From assembly GCA_028700095.1 (NCBI GenBank), contig JAQVTJ010000002.1, positions 1 through 46,464 of the forward strand: a DNA stretch of 46,464 nt, read 5' to 3'. Below the pieces are notes generated by a model, which did not search any database, was not told where the DNA came from, and saw only the letters and a list, made by a program, of their open reading frames with translations. The position numbers and the translations under genes were made by a program. The DNA comes from Methanobacterium sp. Lineage in GTDB: Archaea; Methanobacteriota; Methanobacteria; Methanobacteriales; Methanobacteriaceae. Positions 16,327 to 25,571 of this stretch are shown piece by piece. Each line of letters opens with the position of its first letter. The first letter of the stretch is position 1.

Positions 16327-18201
16327 ATGGACTACAAAGAATTAGGTTTAAAAATGGGTCTTGAAATACACCAACAACTTAACACTGAAAAAAAATTATT
16401 TTGTCCGTGTAAATGTGAATTAATCGATAAAAAGCCGGATTACGCATTGTTAAGATATTTAAGGCCAACCCAAAGTGAGCTTGGAAAAATAGATAGGGCT
16501 GCATTTGAAGAATCCAGGCGAAAAATGAAATTTATATATGAATCATATGATTATGAAACATGTCTAGTAGAATCTGATGATGAACCACCACATCCACTGA
16601 ATATGGAAGCTTTGGAAATAGCATTGACAATATCTTCCATTCTTCACATGAATATCATAGATGAATTTCATATCATGAGAAAACAGGTTATTGATGGAAG
16701 TAATACCAGCGGATTTCAAAGAACAGGACTTGTTGCTACAGACGGATATCTTAAAACAGAATATGGTAATGTTAAAATAGAAAATCTCTGCCTAGAAGAA
16801 GATGCAGCTAGACGGGTAGGACAGAAAAAGGGAAAAATAATATTCAGACTTGATAGGCTGGGAATTCCATTATTGGAAGTAACAACAGATCCCTCTATTA
16901 AACATCCTCAACAAGTTAAAGAAGTTGCATATCAACTTGGCCAAGTTCTTAGAAGCACCAAGGTGAAACGGGGATTAGGAACAATACGTCAAGATCTTAA
17001 TATTTCCATTGCAAAAGGAGCACGTGTAGAAATAAAAGGAGTACAAAACCTGGATTTAATGCCTAAAATGGTTGAAAATGAGGTTAAAAGACAATTAAAT
17101 CTTATAGAAATAATAGAAGAACTTCAAAACAGAGAAGCCTTTGTTGATAATGAAATATATGATTTAAATAAAATATTTGAAAAAACAGAATCTAAAATAA
17201 TATCTAAAGCATTGTCAAAGGATGGAAATGTTCTTGCAATAAAATTAGGTGGATTTAAAGGTTTAATAGGAAAAGAAGTTCAGCCTGGAAGACGTTTTGG
17301 AACCGAACTTGCAGCTTATGCTAAAAAGATGGGAGTATCTGGAATATTCCATACAGATGAACTTCCAGCATATGGTATAACTAATTTAGATATTGAAAAA
17401 ATTTCACATCACCTCCAATTATCAGAAAATGATGCATTTATAATTGTTGCAGATCAAGATGAAAAAGCAAGAAATGCAATTATAGAAGTGCAAAGAAGAG
17501 CAAAAACAGCAATTAAACAAGTTCCAGAAGAAACAAGAAAAGCTTTAGAAGATGCTAACAGTGAATATCTCAGACCATTACCCACAGCTAGTCGTATGTA
17601 TGTAGAAACAGACATACCTACCACTGTAATATCTAAAAAACAGATAAATAAGATTAAATCCAATTTACCTGAACTTCCAAATGAAAAGAAACAGAGAATT
17701 ATTAAACAATATAAACTAAGCGAAGATATAGCTACACAACTAGTTCGATTAGATAAAGTAGAAGATTTTGAAGATATAATATCCACCTCTAAATTAGATG
17801 CAACAACCATAGGATCAACACTGGCATATACACTTAAAGAGATTAGAAGAGATGGAAATAATATTAAAAAATTAGATAATAACATATTAAAAAACACCTT
17901 TGTACTTGTAGAAGATGGGAAAATTGTTAAAGAAGCAATTTCAGATGTTTTGGTTGGTTTATGTAATAAAGAAGGTTCTCCAGAGGAAATAGCAAAGAGT
18001 CTTAATATTATTATGTTAACAAAAGAAGCAGTTGAAGAAATAATAGATAATATAATATTGGAAAATAATAAAATTATCAATGAACGTGGAATAGGTGCAA
18101 TTGGAACTTTAATGGGTATTTCCATGCAAAAACTCCATGGTAAGGCAGATGGAAAATTTGTGAATAAACTTTTGAGGGATAAACTACAAAATATAAAATA
18201 A
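16327..18201 (+). CDS. gatE: Glutamyl-tRNA(Gln) amidotransferase subunit E
   Basis: Kinase/transamidase and tRNA-binding subunit of GatDE, related to bacterial GatB. It phosphorylates the gamma-carboxyl of Glu-tRNA(Gln) and accepts ammonia from GatD. The N-terminus has LGLKMGLEIHQQLNTEKKLF and CPC; the middle carries IDGSNTSGFQRTGLVATDGY, RLGIPLLEVTTDP and RGLGTIRQDLNISI. An AspRS-like (GAD) insertion follows around residues 280-410, and a helical YqeY-type tail ends in IGTLMGISMQKLHGKADGK. At 624 residues it is full length. The ATG has GGGGAT 8 bases upstream. Confidence 0.96.
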   Translation: MDYKELGLKMGLEIHQQLNTEKKLFCPCKCELIDKKPDYALLRYLRPTQSELGKIDRAAFEESRRKMKFIYESYDYETCLVESDDEPPHPLNMEALEIALTISSILHMNIIDEFHIMRKQVIDGSNTSGFQRTGLVATDGYLKTEYGNVKIENLCLEEDAARRVGQKKGKIIFRLDRLGIPLLEVTTDPSIKHPQQVKEVAYQLGQVLRSTKVKRGLGTIRQDLNISIAKGARVEIKGVQNLDLMPKMVENEVKRQLNLIEIIEELQNREAFVDNEIYDLNKIFEKTESKIISKALSKDGNVLAIKLGGFKGLIGKEVQPGRRFGTELAAYAKKMGVSGIFHTDELPAYGITNLDIEKISHHLQLSENDAFIIVADQDEKARNAIIEVQRRAKTAIKQVPEETRKALEDANSEYLRPLPTASRMYVETDIPTTVISKKQINKIKSNLPELPNEKKQRIIKQYKLSEDIATQLVRLDKVEDFEDIISTSKLDATTIGSTLAYTLKEIRRDGNNIKKLDNNILKNTFVLVEDGKIVKEAISDVLVGLCNKEGSPEEIAKSLNIIMLTKEAVEEIIDNIILENNKIINERGIGAIGTLMGISMQKLHGKADGKFVNKLLRDKLQNIK

Positions 18202-18303
18202 GTAATAATTTTTTAATAAAAAATAACAAAAGTATTATACATTCAAAAAAAAAATCCATTCAATAACATTTTAATTTATAAAAAAAAATCTCAGGTGGTT
18301 TTT

Positions 18304-19212
18304 ATGGAAGACTATGATGTTATTATTATAGGAGCAGGACCTGCAGGTTTAACTGCGGGTATATACGCAGGAAGAGAAGATTTAAAAGCATTAATTATTG
18401 ATAAAGGTATTAAAGGTGGAAATGTTAATATGGCTCCGGTTATTGGAAATTTTCCAGGATATAAATCAATAACTGGCTTGGAACTGCTTAATAATATTGG
18501 AAAACAAGCAGAGAAATATATTAATATCCAAGAATATGAAAAAATAGTTGAAATACAAAAAAACACCAATAAAATTACATTAACAACTAATAAAAATAAT
18601 TATAGAACAAAATCCGTAATAATCTGTTCAGGTACCACCTACAGAAAACTAGGTGTTCCTGGTGAGGATAATTATATAGGGAAAGGAATATCCTATTGTT
18701 CAATATGTGATGGTATGCTTTTTAAAGGTAGAGAGGTATTAGTTATTGGTGGGGGAAATTCAGCTATATCACATGCTCTTCATCTTAAAGATATAGGTGT
18801 AAATGTAAAACTTGTCCATAGAAGAGATGAATTAAGAGCTCAGAAATATTTACAGGATAAAATAGAAGAAGAAAAAATACCTATTATATGGAACACTGTT
18901 GTAAAAGAAATAAAAGGAGATATATTCTTAAAAAGTGTTATACTCCAAAATAGAGAAACAAATATTGAAGAAGAGATGGAAATTTCAGGACTATTCCTAG
19001 CTGTAGGTGAAAAACCCAACAGTGACATTGCAACAGGTATAGGTGTAAATATTGATGAAATGGGATATATTATAACAGATAAAAACCAGAAAACCAATAT
19101 TAAAAATGTATATGCTGCAGGAGATATAACTGGAGGAGTAAAACAGCTGGTAGTTGCTTGTGGAGAAGGAGCTGTAGCTGCTGTTAATGTCTATGAAGAA
19201 CTTAAAAAATAG
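18304..19212 (+). CDS. trxB: Thioredoxin reductase (FAD pyridine nucleotide-disulfide oxidoreductase)
   Basis: Reduces thioredoxin through FAD and a redox-active disulfide; in methanogens the hydride donor can be NADPH or reduced F420. It has the N-terminal FAD loop IIIGAGPAGLTAGIYAGRE, the active-site pair C132-S-I-C135-D, a second Rossmann motif VIGGGNSAISHAL, and the C-terminal FAD motif VYAAGDITGG. The NADPH-specificity region reads VKLVHRRDELRAQ, with the usual HRR. The start is set at the ATG 8 bases after AGGTGG; an in-frame GTG 9 bases earlier lies within that site. The result is 302 residues, normal for the family. Monocistronic by appearance. Confidence 0.92.
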   Translation: MEDYDVIIIGAGPAGLTAGIYAGREDLKALIIDKGIKGGNVNMAPVIGNFPGYKSITGLELLNNIGKQAEKYINIQEYEKIVEIQKNTNKITLTTNKNNYRTKSVIICSGTTYRKLGVPGEDNYIGKGISYCSICDGMLFKGREVLVIGGGNSAISHALHLKDIGVNVKLVHRRDELRAQKYLQDKIEEEKIPIIWNTVVKEIKGDIFLKSVILQNRETNIEEEMEISGLFLAVGEKPNSDIATGIGVNIDEMGYIITDKNQKTNIKNVYAAGDITGGVKQLVVACGEGAVAAVNVYEELKK

Positions 19213-19255
19213 GATTTAATTATATAATTTAACTTTTTTTTTAAATAGAGGTAAT

Positions 19256-20090
19256 ATGTCAAATAAGATTTGGTCCGGCTGGAAGACCTATAAAGTTTAA
19301 AAGCAATGCAAAAGATGCATGTAGCTATATAAGAGAAGAAGGACTTGAAGCATATGAATATCAGGCAACATATGGTGTAAAAATATCTAAACAATCAGCA
19401 TTAGATCTTAAAAATGATTCTAAAGCTAATAATGTACTTGTTTCAATGCATGCTCCATATTATATAAATTTATCATCAAACAAGGATGATGTAATAGAAA
19501 GATCTATTCAAAGATTAGTTCAAGCAGCCAAAGCATCAGAATGGATGGGTGTATATAGAACTGTTTTCCACCCTGGCTTCTATACTATTTACAGTTCAAA
19601 TGAGGCTATGGACCGATGTAAAAATTCAATAAAACAGATTATGGATAAATTAGAAGTTCTGGGTGTTGAAAATTATTGTTTTGCACCTGAAACCACAGGT
19701 AAAATATCTCAACTTGGAAATTTAGATGAAATAATAGAAATTTGCAGATCATTTGATCATTTCCAACCAACAGTGGATTTTACACATATACATGCCAGAT
19801 CCAGGGGAAAAATTAACAAACAAGAAGATTATCATAAAATCTTACAAAAACTTGAAAATGAACTAAACATTAAATCTCTACATTCCCATTTCACACATAT
19901 AGAATACACAGATAATGGAGAAAAAAAACATCATAAACTATTAGATGATAATTATGGCCCTCCTATCCAACCATTTATTAAAGAAATAATAGAATGTGGC
20001 TGGGATATTACTGTTATCTGTGAAAGTCCACTAATAGATCAAGATGCAATTGTAATGAAAAAAATGTACAACCAATATATAAATAAATAA
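19256..20090 (+). CDS. Endonuclease IV-like TIM-barrel protein with a damaged start
   Basis: AP endonuclease family 2 TIM barrel. Metal-binding positions are visible: SMHAPYY, VFHPGFYT, FAPETTGK, VDFTHIHARSRG, HSHFTHIEYTDNG and ICESP. Family members of this archaeal group start IRFGPAGRP and run about 275-280 residues. Here IRFGPAGRPIKFKSNAKDA is fully encoded just before the visible ATG at 19446, but no ATG, GTG or TTG opens that frame. The ATG at 19256, placed after GAGGT, is out of frame by one base; removing one base would give MQIRFG. So there is a one-base insertion just after the start codon, or a non-standard ATA start, or an error. Translation from 19446 would remove the first beta-alpha units. 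Function is probably DNA repair or a sugar-phosphate isomerase-like reaction. Confidence 0.75.
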
Positions 20091-20307
20091 TAGAAAAACA
20101 AACAAACTTAATAAATATATAATAAAAATAGAAAATCTTTAAAAAATTTATAAAAAAAAATTATGAAACTACTATTAATAAATGCAAAAAAAATACTACC
20201 AACAGAATAATGAAATAGACAAAAAAAAAGATTTTAAACTCTTTTATTGGCGGGGAAATTAGTTTTTATATTCATAAAAACTTATAAAAAAAAATGAGGT
20301 TGTGGGC

Positions 20308-21480
20308 ATGAATCGTAATATTATGATATTATTAGGTGTTTTAGGCATTATAGTCGTGTTCTTTGGGATTTTAACCTTTTTGGGTCAGGGTAATTCATTT
20401 AAGGGTTTAGAAACAAGTCCTGAAGATGCTTCAACAATTGTTATGGGAGCTTCGTATATTAAAGTTCCAGAAAACGCAACAGTAGTAACACAAGTAGATC
20501 GTGTTATTAAAGATATTGCTTCTAATATTAATGTTAAAACTCCACCAGGACAAAGTCCAAGTTCTCCAAAGGATTTAGTGCCCTATATGGAAGGTGCAAG
20601 GGTAGCAAAATTAATGCGCTATGCAAATGTTAAAGTTATACCAATTACCAGTGTTACACTTAAAAAAATTAACTATACCTGGTATGGGCCTGATGAAAAT
20701 AATGAATTTAAATTTGCTATTGATCCAAGTAAAATAGTATCATCATATGCTGTTAATGGTCCTGATGAAAATACTAAAATACAAATCAACACACATGGAA
20801 TGAATGCTCTAGTTGATGGGGCTATTAAAAACCATGCATATCTTGTTGTAGGATGTGGAGATACACCTGGCAAAGTAAAAGCTGAAATGTACATGGCACA
20901 ACATGGAATAAATGTATATGCACCATGTGACAGATACACTGCCCAGGCCATGCCCTCCAACAATACCGGCACTATATTGGGAGGAGAACCTATCCGACAA
21001 TTAAAAAATGAAAAAGGAGCAATAATAGGAGGACAACCTATTTTAATAGATAAAAAAGAGCCAATAATTGTCCAAACAACCACTAAAAGATATCCAGATC
21101 AATACTGTGACACACCAGAAAGATACTTTGTAACTTTAGGAAAAGTTTACAATATCCAACTACAACTTGATATTGTAGATGCAAGCATAGGAGAAACATA
21201 CAAAATAGTAGATGAAGCAGAAAAAAGGAATGCCAATATCATAGCAGTAAGAGTACTAACTGATAAAGACAAAAAATCTGTTGAAAATTGGTTAAAAGCA
21301 GACCCTAATCATAGGGCCATACTATTCCATTCAGCACCATATGAATCAGGATATTCACTATTCTTTGAATTCCCACAACAAACAACAGGACAAGACCCAC
21401 ATCCACTATTTATAAAAACAGCACCATCTGATCAAATACAGAAAATCATCAAACAAATAACAAGCATGTGGCAAAACTAA
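20308..21480 (+). CDS. Membrane-anchored conserved hypothetical protein
   Basis: About 390 residues with one N-terminal hydrophobic segment at roughly residues 5-25 (MILLGVLGIIVVFFGILTFL) and a large soluble part. I do not recognise a family. The soluble part looks like repeated alpha/beta units: YLVVGCGDTPGKVKAEMYMA followed by HGINVYAPCDRYTAQ, then NIQLQLDIVDASIGETYKIV and IIAVRVLTDKDKKSVENWL, and an end VLFHSAPYESGYSLFFEFPQ-like stretch. The middle has a Gly-rich doublet GGEPI/GGQPI. It may bind a nucleotide or sugar outside or at the membrane. ATG 20308 is preferred over GTG 20302 because GAGGT lies 8 bases before the ATG. Single gene, flanked by AT-rich gaps. Confidence 0.7.
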   Translation: MNRNIMILLGVLGIIVVFFGILTFLGQGNSFKGLETSPEDASTIVMGASYIKVPENATVVTQVDRVIKDIASNINVKTPPGQSPSSPKDLVPYMEGARVAKLMRYANVKVIPITSVTLKKINYTWYGPDENNEFKFAIDPSKIVSSYAVNGPDENTKIQINTHGMNALVDGAIKNHAYLVVGCGDTPGKVKAEMYMAQHGINVYAPCDRYTAQAMPSNNTGTILGGEPIRQLKNEKGAIIGGQPILIDKKEPIIVQTTTKRYPDQYCDTPERYFVTLGKVYNIQLQLDIVDASIGETYKIVDEAEKRNANIIAVRVLTDKDKKSVENWLKADPNHRAILFHSAPYESGYSLFFEFPQQTTGQDPHPLFIKTAPSDQIQKIIKQITSMWQN

Positions 21481-21509
21481 ATATCTAATAATAAAAAATT
21501 TTTTAAAAC

Positions 21510-21568
21510 CATAGATTTTTAAGTTATCAAAAAGCTATAAAAATGCTTTTTGTAACTTATAATCTATG
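21510..21568 (+). repeat. Long imperfect inverted repeat (hairpin)
   Basis: The left arm CATAGATTTTTAAGTTATC followed by AAAAAGC pairs with the right arm GCTTTTTGTAAC followed by TTATAATCTATG. About 22-23 pairs form with two small bulges, and the loop is 9 bases (TATAAAAAT). It begins 30 bases after the preceding gene's stop. It could be a terminator-like hairpin, a small RNA or the relic of a small mobile repeat. Confidence 0.8.
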
Positions 21569-21579
21569 ATATAATATTA

Positions 21580-21636
21580 GTGGGAAATTTTTCTAGTACA
21601 AATCCGGATTTACATAATTTAAATAAGATTTCCCAC
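21580..21636 (+). repeat. Inverted repeat enclosing a perfect palindrome
   Basis: GTGGGAAATTTT at 21580-21591 pairs with AAGATTTCCCAC at 21625-21636 (12 pairs, one as G-U in RNA). Between the arms lies the perfect 12-bp palindrome AAATCCGGATTT at 21600-21611. The GC-rich ends stand out in this AT-rich gap. Confidence 0.8.
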
Positions 21637-22102
21637 ATTTTTCATTAATTGTTTTATATTATCTTTTCCAATATTTTTTTTTATAGGTTTTTCCATTATT
21701 TTAAGAAATATATTTTTAAATCATATCTGACACCAACAGATAATATAATATAACAAAAAAAAATATTTGCTGATTTTGGTTTTATAGACTATTTAAATTA
21801 TCTATACAAATCCTCAAGATAATAAATAGTTAAATTCATAATTTTTTTTTTTTAAGATATTTTATATGATTAATATTATGAATCCAAACAGAGAAACAAA
21901 TATATAATAAATTTTTGTTTTAAATCTATTTTCAAGCTATAAAATGTCATATTTATATTATTAAACTTATTATAAACCAATTTTATCTATTTTAGCCGGT
22001 AATAAACATTTTATATTTGCTCTGAGTAGGGGAAAGTTTATTAATTATAATATACACTATTATCTATTGTATTTATTTAAAAAAACTTGGAGGATTGTTA
22101 GT

Positions 22103-23465
22103 ATGAATACTTTGAAGAGATTTTGTATATTAATAGTTGCTTTAATGGTGATAAGCACATTTAGCAGTGCTTATGCTACTAGTTTTATTAGTTTAGATAA
22201 TAATAAGATTGTTGACATTAGCTCAACAGATAAAATAACAGATAATACACTTTTAATCAAAACAAAAACATTATATGTTTCTGTTAATGGTAATAACAAT
22301 AATAACGGACTAAAACCAGAAACAGCTAAACAAAATATACAAAATGCCATAAAGATAGCCAAACCTGGCGACACCATAAAAGTAGCAAAAGGAACATATA
22401 AAGAAAAACTAAAAATCAATAAAAATCTTAAAATAATAGGGCACGGCCAAAAGGACACAATAATAGATGGACAAAATAAAAATAGTTGTATAAAAATCAC
22501 AAAGAACGTTAGAGTAACAATAAAAGGATTCACCATACAAAATGGAGATGCTAAAAACTATGGTGGGGGAATCTACAGCGAAGGCAAAGTAACATTAGAA
22601 AACCTAAAAATTATCTCCAATCGTGCAGACGGTAATAGTTGTGGGGGAGGAATCTTCACTCGTGGTACAATGACCCTACAAAATTCAATAATAAAGAGTA
22701 ACAACGCTATGAGTAGTGGAGGAATCAGTAATAACGGTAATTTAATAATTAAAAATTCAATAATTACCAATAATGGCGCTACATATAGTGGAGGAATTGG
22801 AAATAGTGGGACATTAACCCTAATTAATACAAAAATCAACAATAATAACGCAGAATATGGTGGGGGAATCAATAACTTCAATACATTAACCATGAAAAAC
22901 TCAAAAATCACCGGTAACCAAGCAGGTCATGGAGGAGGGATTTAAAACCTTAAAAGAGCATATAAAGATAAATACACAATAATAAAATATAACACTCCAG
23001 AAAATGTCAAAGGCAACCCAATTAAACCTATTAGTAATAAAAAAAAATCATAATAATAGATTTAATACATCTTTTACAACACATCCGGTAACATATCTTA
23101 ACTTACAATCTACACAAAAATTTAATATAATCACCTCACTAGAGAATGTTCTGAAAACAGCACAAAAAGGACAAAAAATCATATTTAAATATGTAATTAC
23201 AAATACTGGCAAAAAAACAATTTATAACGTTAAAATTGTTGGTCAAGAGTTAGAAAAAAAATTAGGAACTTTAAAACCAGGGGAAACTAAAAAAATCATT
23301 TGCACTTATTATATATATGCTGATGCAGAACTAGAAGAAATATTCGGTCCTGGAACCACAGAATCTAACCCATTATATGTTGGGACAGGTACTTTAAATT
23401 TTGAAGATGCTAAAGGCGGTAAATACACACAAGAACTCAACCCAGTAGGAATAAAATTAGTATAA
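22103..23465 (+). pseudogene. Adhesin-like surface protein with beta-helix repeats, degraded
   Basis: Surface adhesin-like proteins of gut methanogens carry a signal peptide, parallel beta-helix repeats and C-terminal Ig-like/DUF11 domains. The start at ATG 22103 follows GGAGG; residues 1-25 are a signal peptide ending SSAYA. Then comes TLYVSVNGNNNNNG with KPGDTIKVAKGTYKEKL, the usual beta-helix entry, and about six repeats of the GGGIxNxGTLTLxNSxIxxN type. A TAA at 22943 cuts the repeat GHGGGI. The same frame continues (YNTPENVKGNPIKP) to a second stop near 23050, where a poly-A run shifts to the frame of a DUF11-like C-terminal domain (VITNTGKKTIYNVKIVG, then LGTLKPGETKKI) ending at 23465. 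At 450 residues in all it is far shorter than typical adhesins, which suggests internal deletion as well. Confidence 0.78.
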
Positions 23466-23490
23466 AAAAAAGAGAATTTGGTGCTTTAAA

Positions 23491-24049
23491 ATGTTTAAAA
23501 AAAAATATACTAAAGATATTAATAATAATATTTTTTGCAATGGGAATTATGAATTTTGCATATGCAGACACAGGACCTAACATAGGCCCTAACCAAGCAC
23601 AAAAAATAGCACAAAATTATTTAAACACCCATAACTTTCCCTACAAAGCAAACACACCACATGATAGTAACTTACAAGTCAGAGTCAAAGATATAAAATC
23701 CGAAAAAGTGATATAGGTAAAGATGAAGGACTATAAAGAGGATATTAACAGTGCTAAACCAAAATACGGTGATATAGAGCCTTTTGTAACTGTTTGGATG
23801 GTACAAGTCCAGAATCATAATGGAAAAAATATGGGAAGTATATATGTAAATGCTGAAAATGGTGACATCTTTAAAACATTAAAAGCAGAGCCAAGCAATC
23901 AAGATATTATATCAAATACAAACAGTACTACATCTAATACAACTGATTCAACACCACAAACAAATAATAACAACTGGATAATAATAGCCATAATTATAAT
24001 AATTATAGGTATATTTGGAATAGGATATTTGTTTTATATTAAAAAATAA
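23491..24049 (+). pseudogene. PepSY-like secreted/membrane protein, broken
   Basis: Small exported protein with a C-terminal membrane anchor. After ATG 23491 the A9 run shifts the frame; with eight A residues it would read MFKKNILKILIIIFFAMGIM and continue NFAYA as a signal peptide. The mature part begins DTGPNIGPNQAQKIAQNYLN, typical of PepSY-type propeptide domains, and later has WMVQVQNHNGKNMGSIYVNA with ENGDIF, the PepSY C-terminal pattern. An in-frame TAG stands at 23714-23716. The protein ends with a Thr/Asn-rich linker, a hydrophobic segment (IIIAIIIIIIGIFGIGYLF) and IKK. Two lesions make it non-functional as it stands. It lies 25 bases after the adhesin remnant and may have been co-transcribed with it. 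Confidence 0.7.
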
Positions 24050-24137
24050 TAGAACATCTACCTATTTTTCTTCTTATTTTTTTAAAGAATAACATATCAC
24101 TTATATAAAAAAATTCTTTATATGGGGTAAATATTAG

Positions 24138-25217
24138 ATGGATTTTGAAAAAACAATAATATCCTTGACTTTTATTATTTTGATGACATTCTTTTTTAGT
24201 AACATGTATAATAATGAATCTCTGGATATGTCAATGGTAGATGATATTAAATATATTTGTAATGAAATAGGACCACGACCTGCTGGTTCTTTACAAGAAC
24301 AAAATGTTGCATTATACCTACAATCACGTTTTAATGATTATGGAGTTTCAAATGAAATACAGGAATTTAGATACTATTCAATGAATAAAACTATTAAAAA
24401 ATCTAGAAATATTATAGGAACTATTAATGGAACATCAAAAAAACAAATTATTATCTGTGCAGATCTAGACACATATGGTAACAAAACAAAAGATAATTAT
24501 ACACAAGGAGCTAACGATGACACAGCAACACTTTCAATACTTATAACACTTGCTGAACATTATAAAGATAAAAAACCTTATTATACCATAATTAATTGGA
24601 TTTGGAGCAGGTGAAGATGAATACACAACTCCTATAGTAACTGGACATAATTCAAACTTAACCAATGATCAATATAATAATATAATAAACATTCCATATC
24701 TTGTAGGTATTATATCCTCCAAAACAATGATGCAACAGATAATACCATTGCAGTTATTAGTTTAGAAGCTATAGCAATTGGAAATCCATATTTTATAAAT
24801 CAAGATTCTTTTGTAGAAAATAACCCTCTATTTATAGAATTTTTAGTTAAAAACACCCTATATAATGGTTACTGTATAGATAAAATCGACTTTTTAACCT
24901 ATAAACTAAATAACAAAAATGCGCCAATAAGCCATATATATCTACCATTTTCCTATGCAGATATTCCTTCAACATTTTTAACATCTATGAAAAATGCAAA
25001 TCTCAGATCAATGACCCATAATAACCAGGAAATACCCAATTATCTTACAATAAATGATACATATGAAAACCTTATAAAAAATAATGGAAACAAAAAAGAA
25101 CTACAAAACCATTTAAACAACATCCTAAACATACTAAGTATTAATATAGACAACTTACCCAAATACACAAAACTTAACCCTATAAATAAGCAAATATCAG
25201 ACACATATCCTTTTTAA
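24138..25217 (+). pseudogene. M28-family metallopeptidase-like membrane protein, broken
   Basis: Zn-aminopeptidase-like protein with an N-terminal anchor (TIISLTFIILMTFFFSNMY). The first 150 residues read normally: ICNEIGPRPAGSLQEQNVAL, NIIGTINGTSKKQIIICADL (the first metal region usually has His-x-Asp; here it is CADLDT), and GANDDTATLSIL, the second metal site. A stop at 24612 follows a frameshift near 24590-24597; in the next frame GFGAGEDEYTTPIVTGHNS continues, with the expected Gly-Glu-like catalytic position. A second shift near 24720 leads to NNDATDNTIAVISLEAIAIG and then SHIYLPFSYADIPSTFLTS up to the stop at 25217. At least two frameshifts are needed, so the gene is dead. The replacement of the usual His by Cys at the first site could predate the decay. 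Confidence 0.72.
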
Positions 25218-25556
25218 ACTATCCTAATAATAAAATATAGAATCTTAATTATTTAACAAAAAAAATAAGGGTTAAAATTCCATTTAAAACCTTTTTCATC
25301 CATTAATTCACACTCTTCAGAGTATTTTAAAGATTATCATTTCTTTTGAAGGTTTAGATTTTTTCTAATTTTTTCTAAATATTTAATATTTATATTAATA
25401 TATTTTCACCTTTTTTTTAGAGAACATAACTATTTTTATCCAGTTATATATATACATATAAATATTAGTTTTAAATAATATTAGCAAATCAAACATAATA
25501 TTAATAAATATCACACATTCAAATTGAAACAAAAAAAAATTTATAATATATAAAAT
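25218..25556. other. Intergenic stretch before the AAA ATPase gene
   Basis: AT-rich, with several T-runs (for example 25411-25420) and TATA-like sequence near 25444-25460. I see no gene, repeat or RNA. Confidence 0.6.
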
Positions 25557-25571
25557 ATGGTAGGTATCCTA

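Larger units (their letters stand above)
21481..22102. other. Intergenic region with paired inverted repeats
   Basis: No gene seen. It contains two adjacent inverted-repeat structures (21510-21568 and 21580-21636) and, further on, TATA-like sequence and a GGAGG before the adhesin remnant. The part from 21660 to 22060 is plain AT-rich DNA. Confidence 0.6.

Noticed and set aside
17454..18125. Long open frame on the minus strand inside gatE (223 codons)
   Set aside because: It is antisense to an unmistakable GatE coding region, is rich in Ser/Ile/Leu as expected from an antisense shadow of an AT-rich gene, and has no Shine-Dalgarno site or recognisable domain.
20673..21083. 136-codon minus-strand frame within the membrane-anchored unknown gene
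   Set aside because: No Shine-Dalgarno site and antisense composition; the plus-strand protein has a sensible anchor and strand-helix pattern and a GAGGT before its start.
22560..22945. Repeated GGxI units as a possible CRISPR or DNA-level tandem repeat
   Set aside because: The repeats are at protein level only (beta-helix coils of an adhesin); the DNA units vary in length and sequence and there are no spacers.
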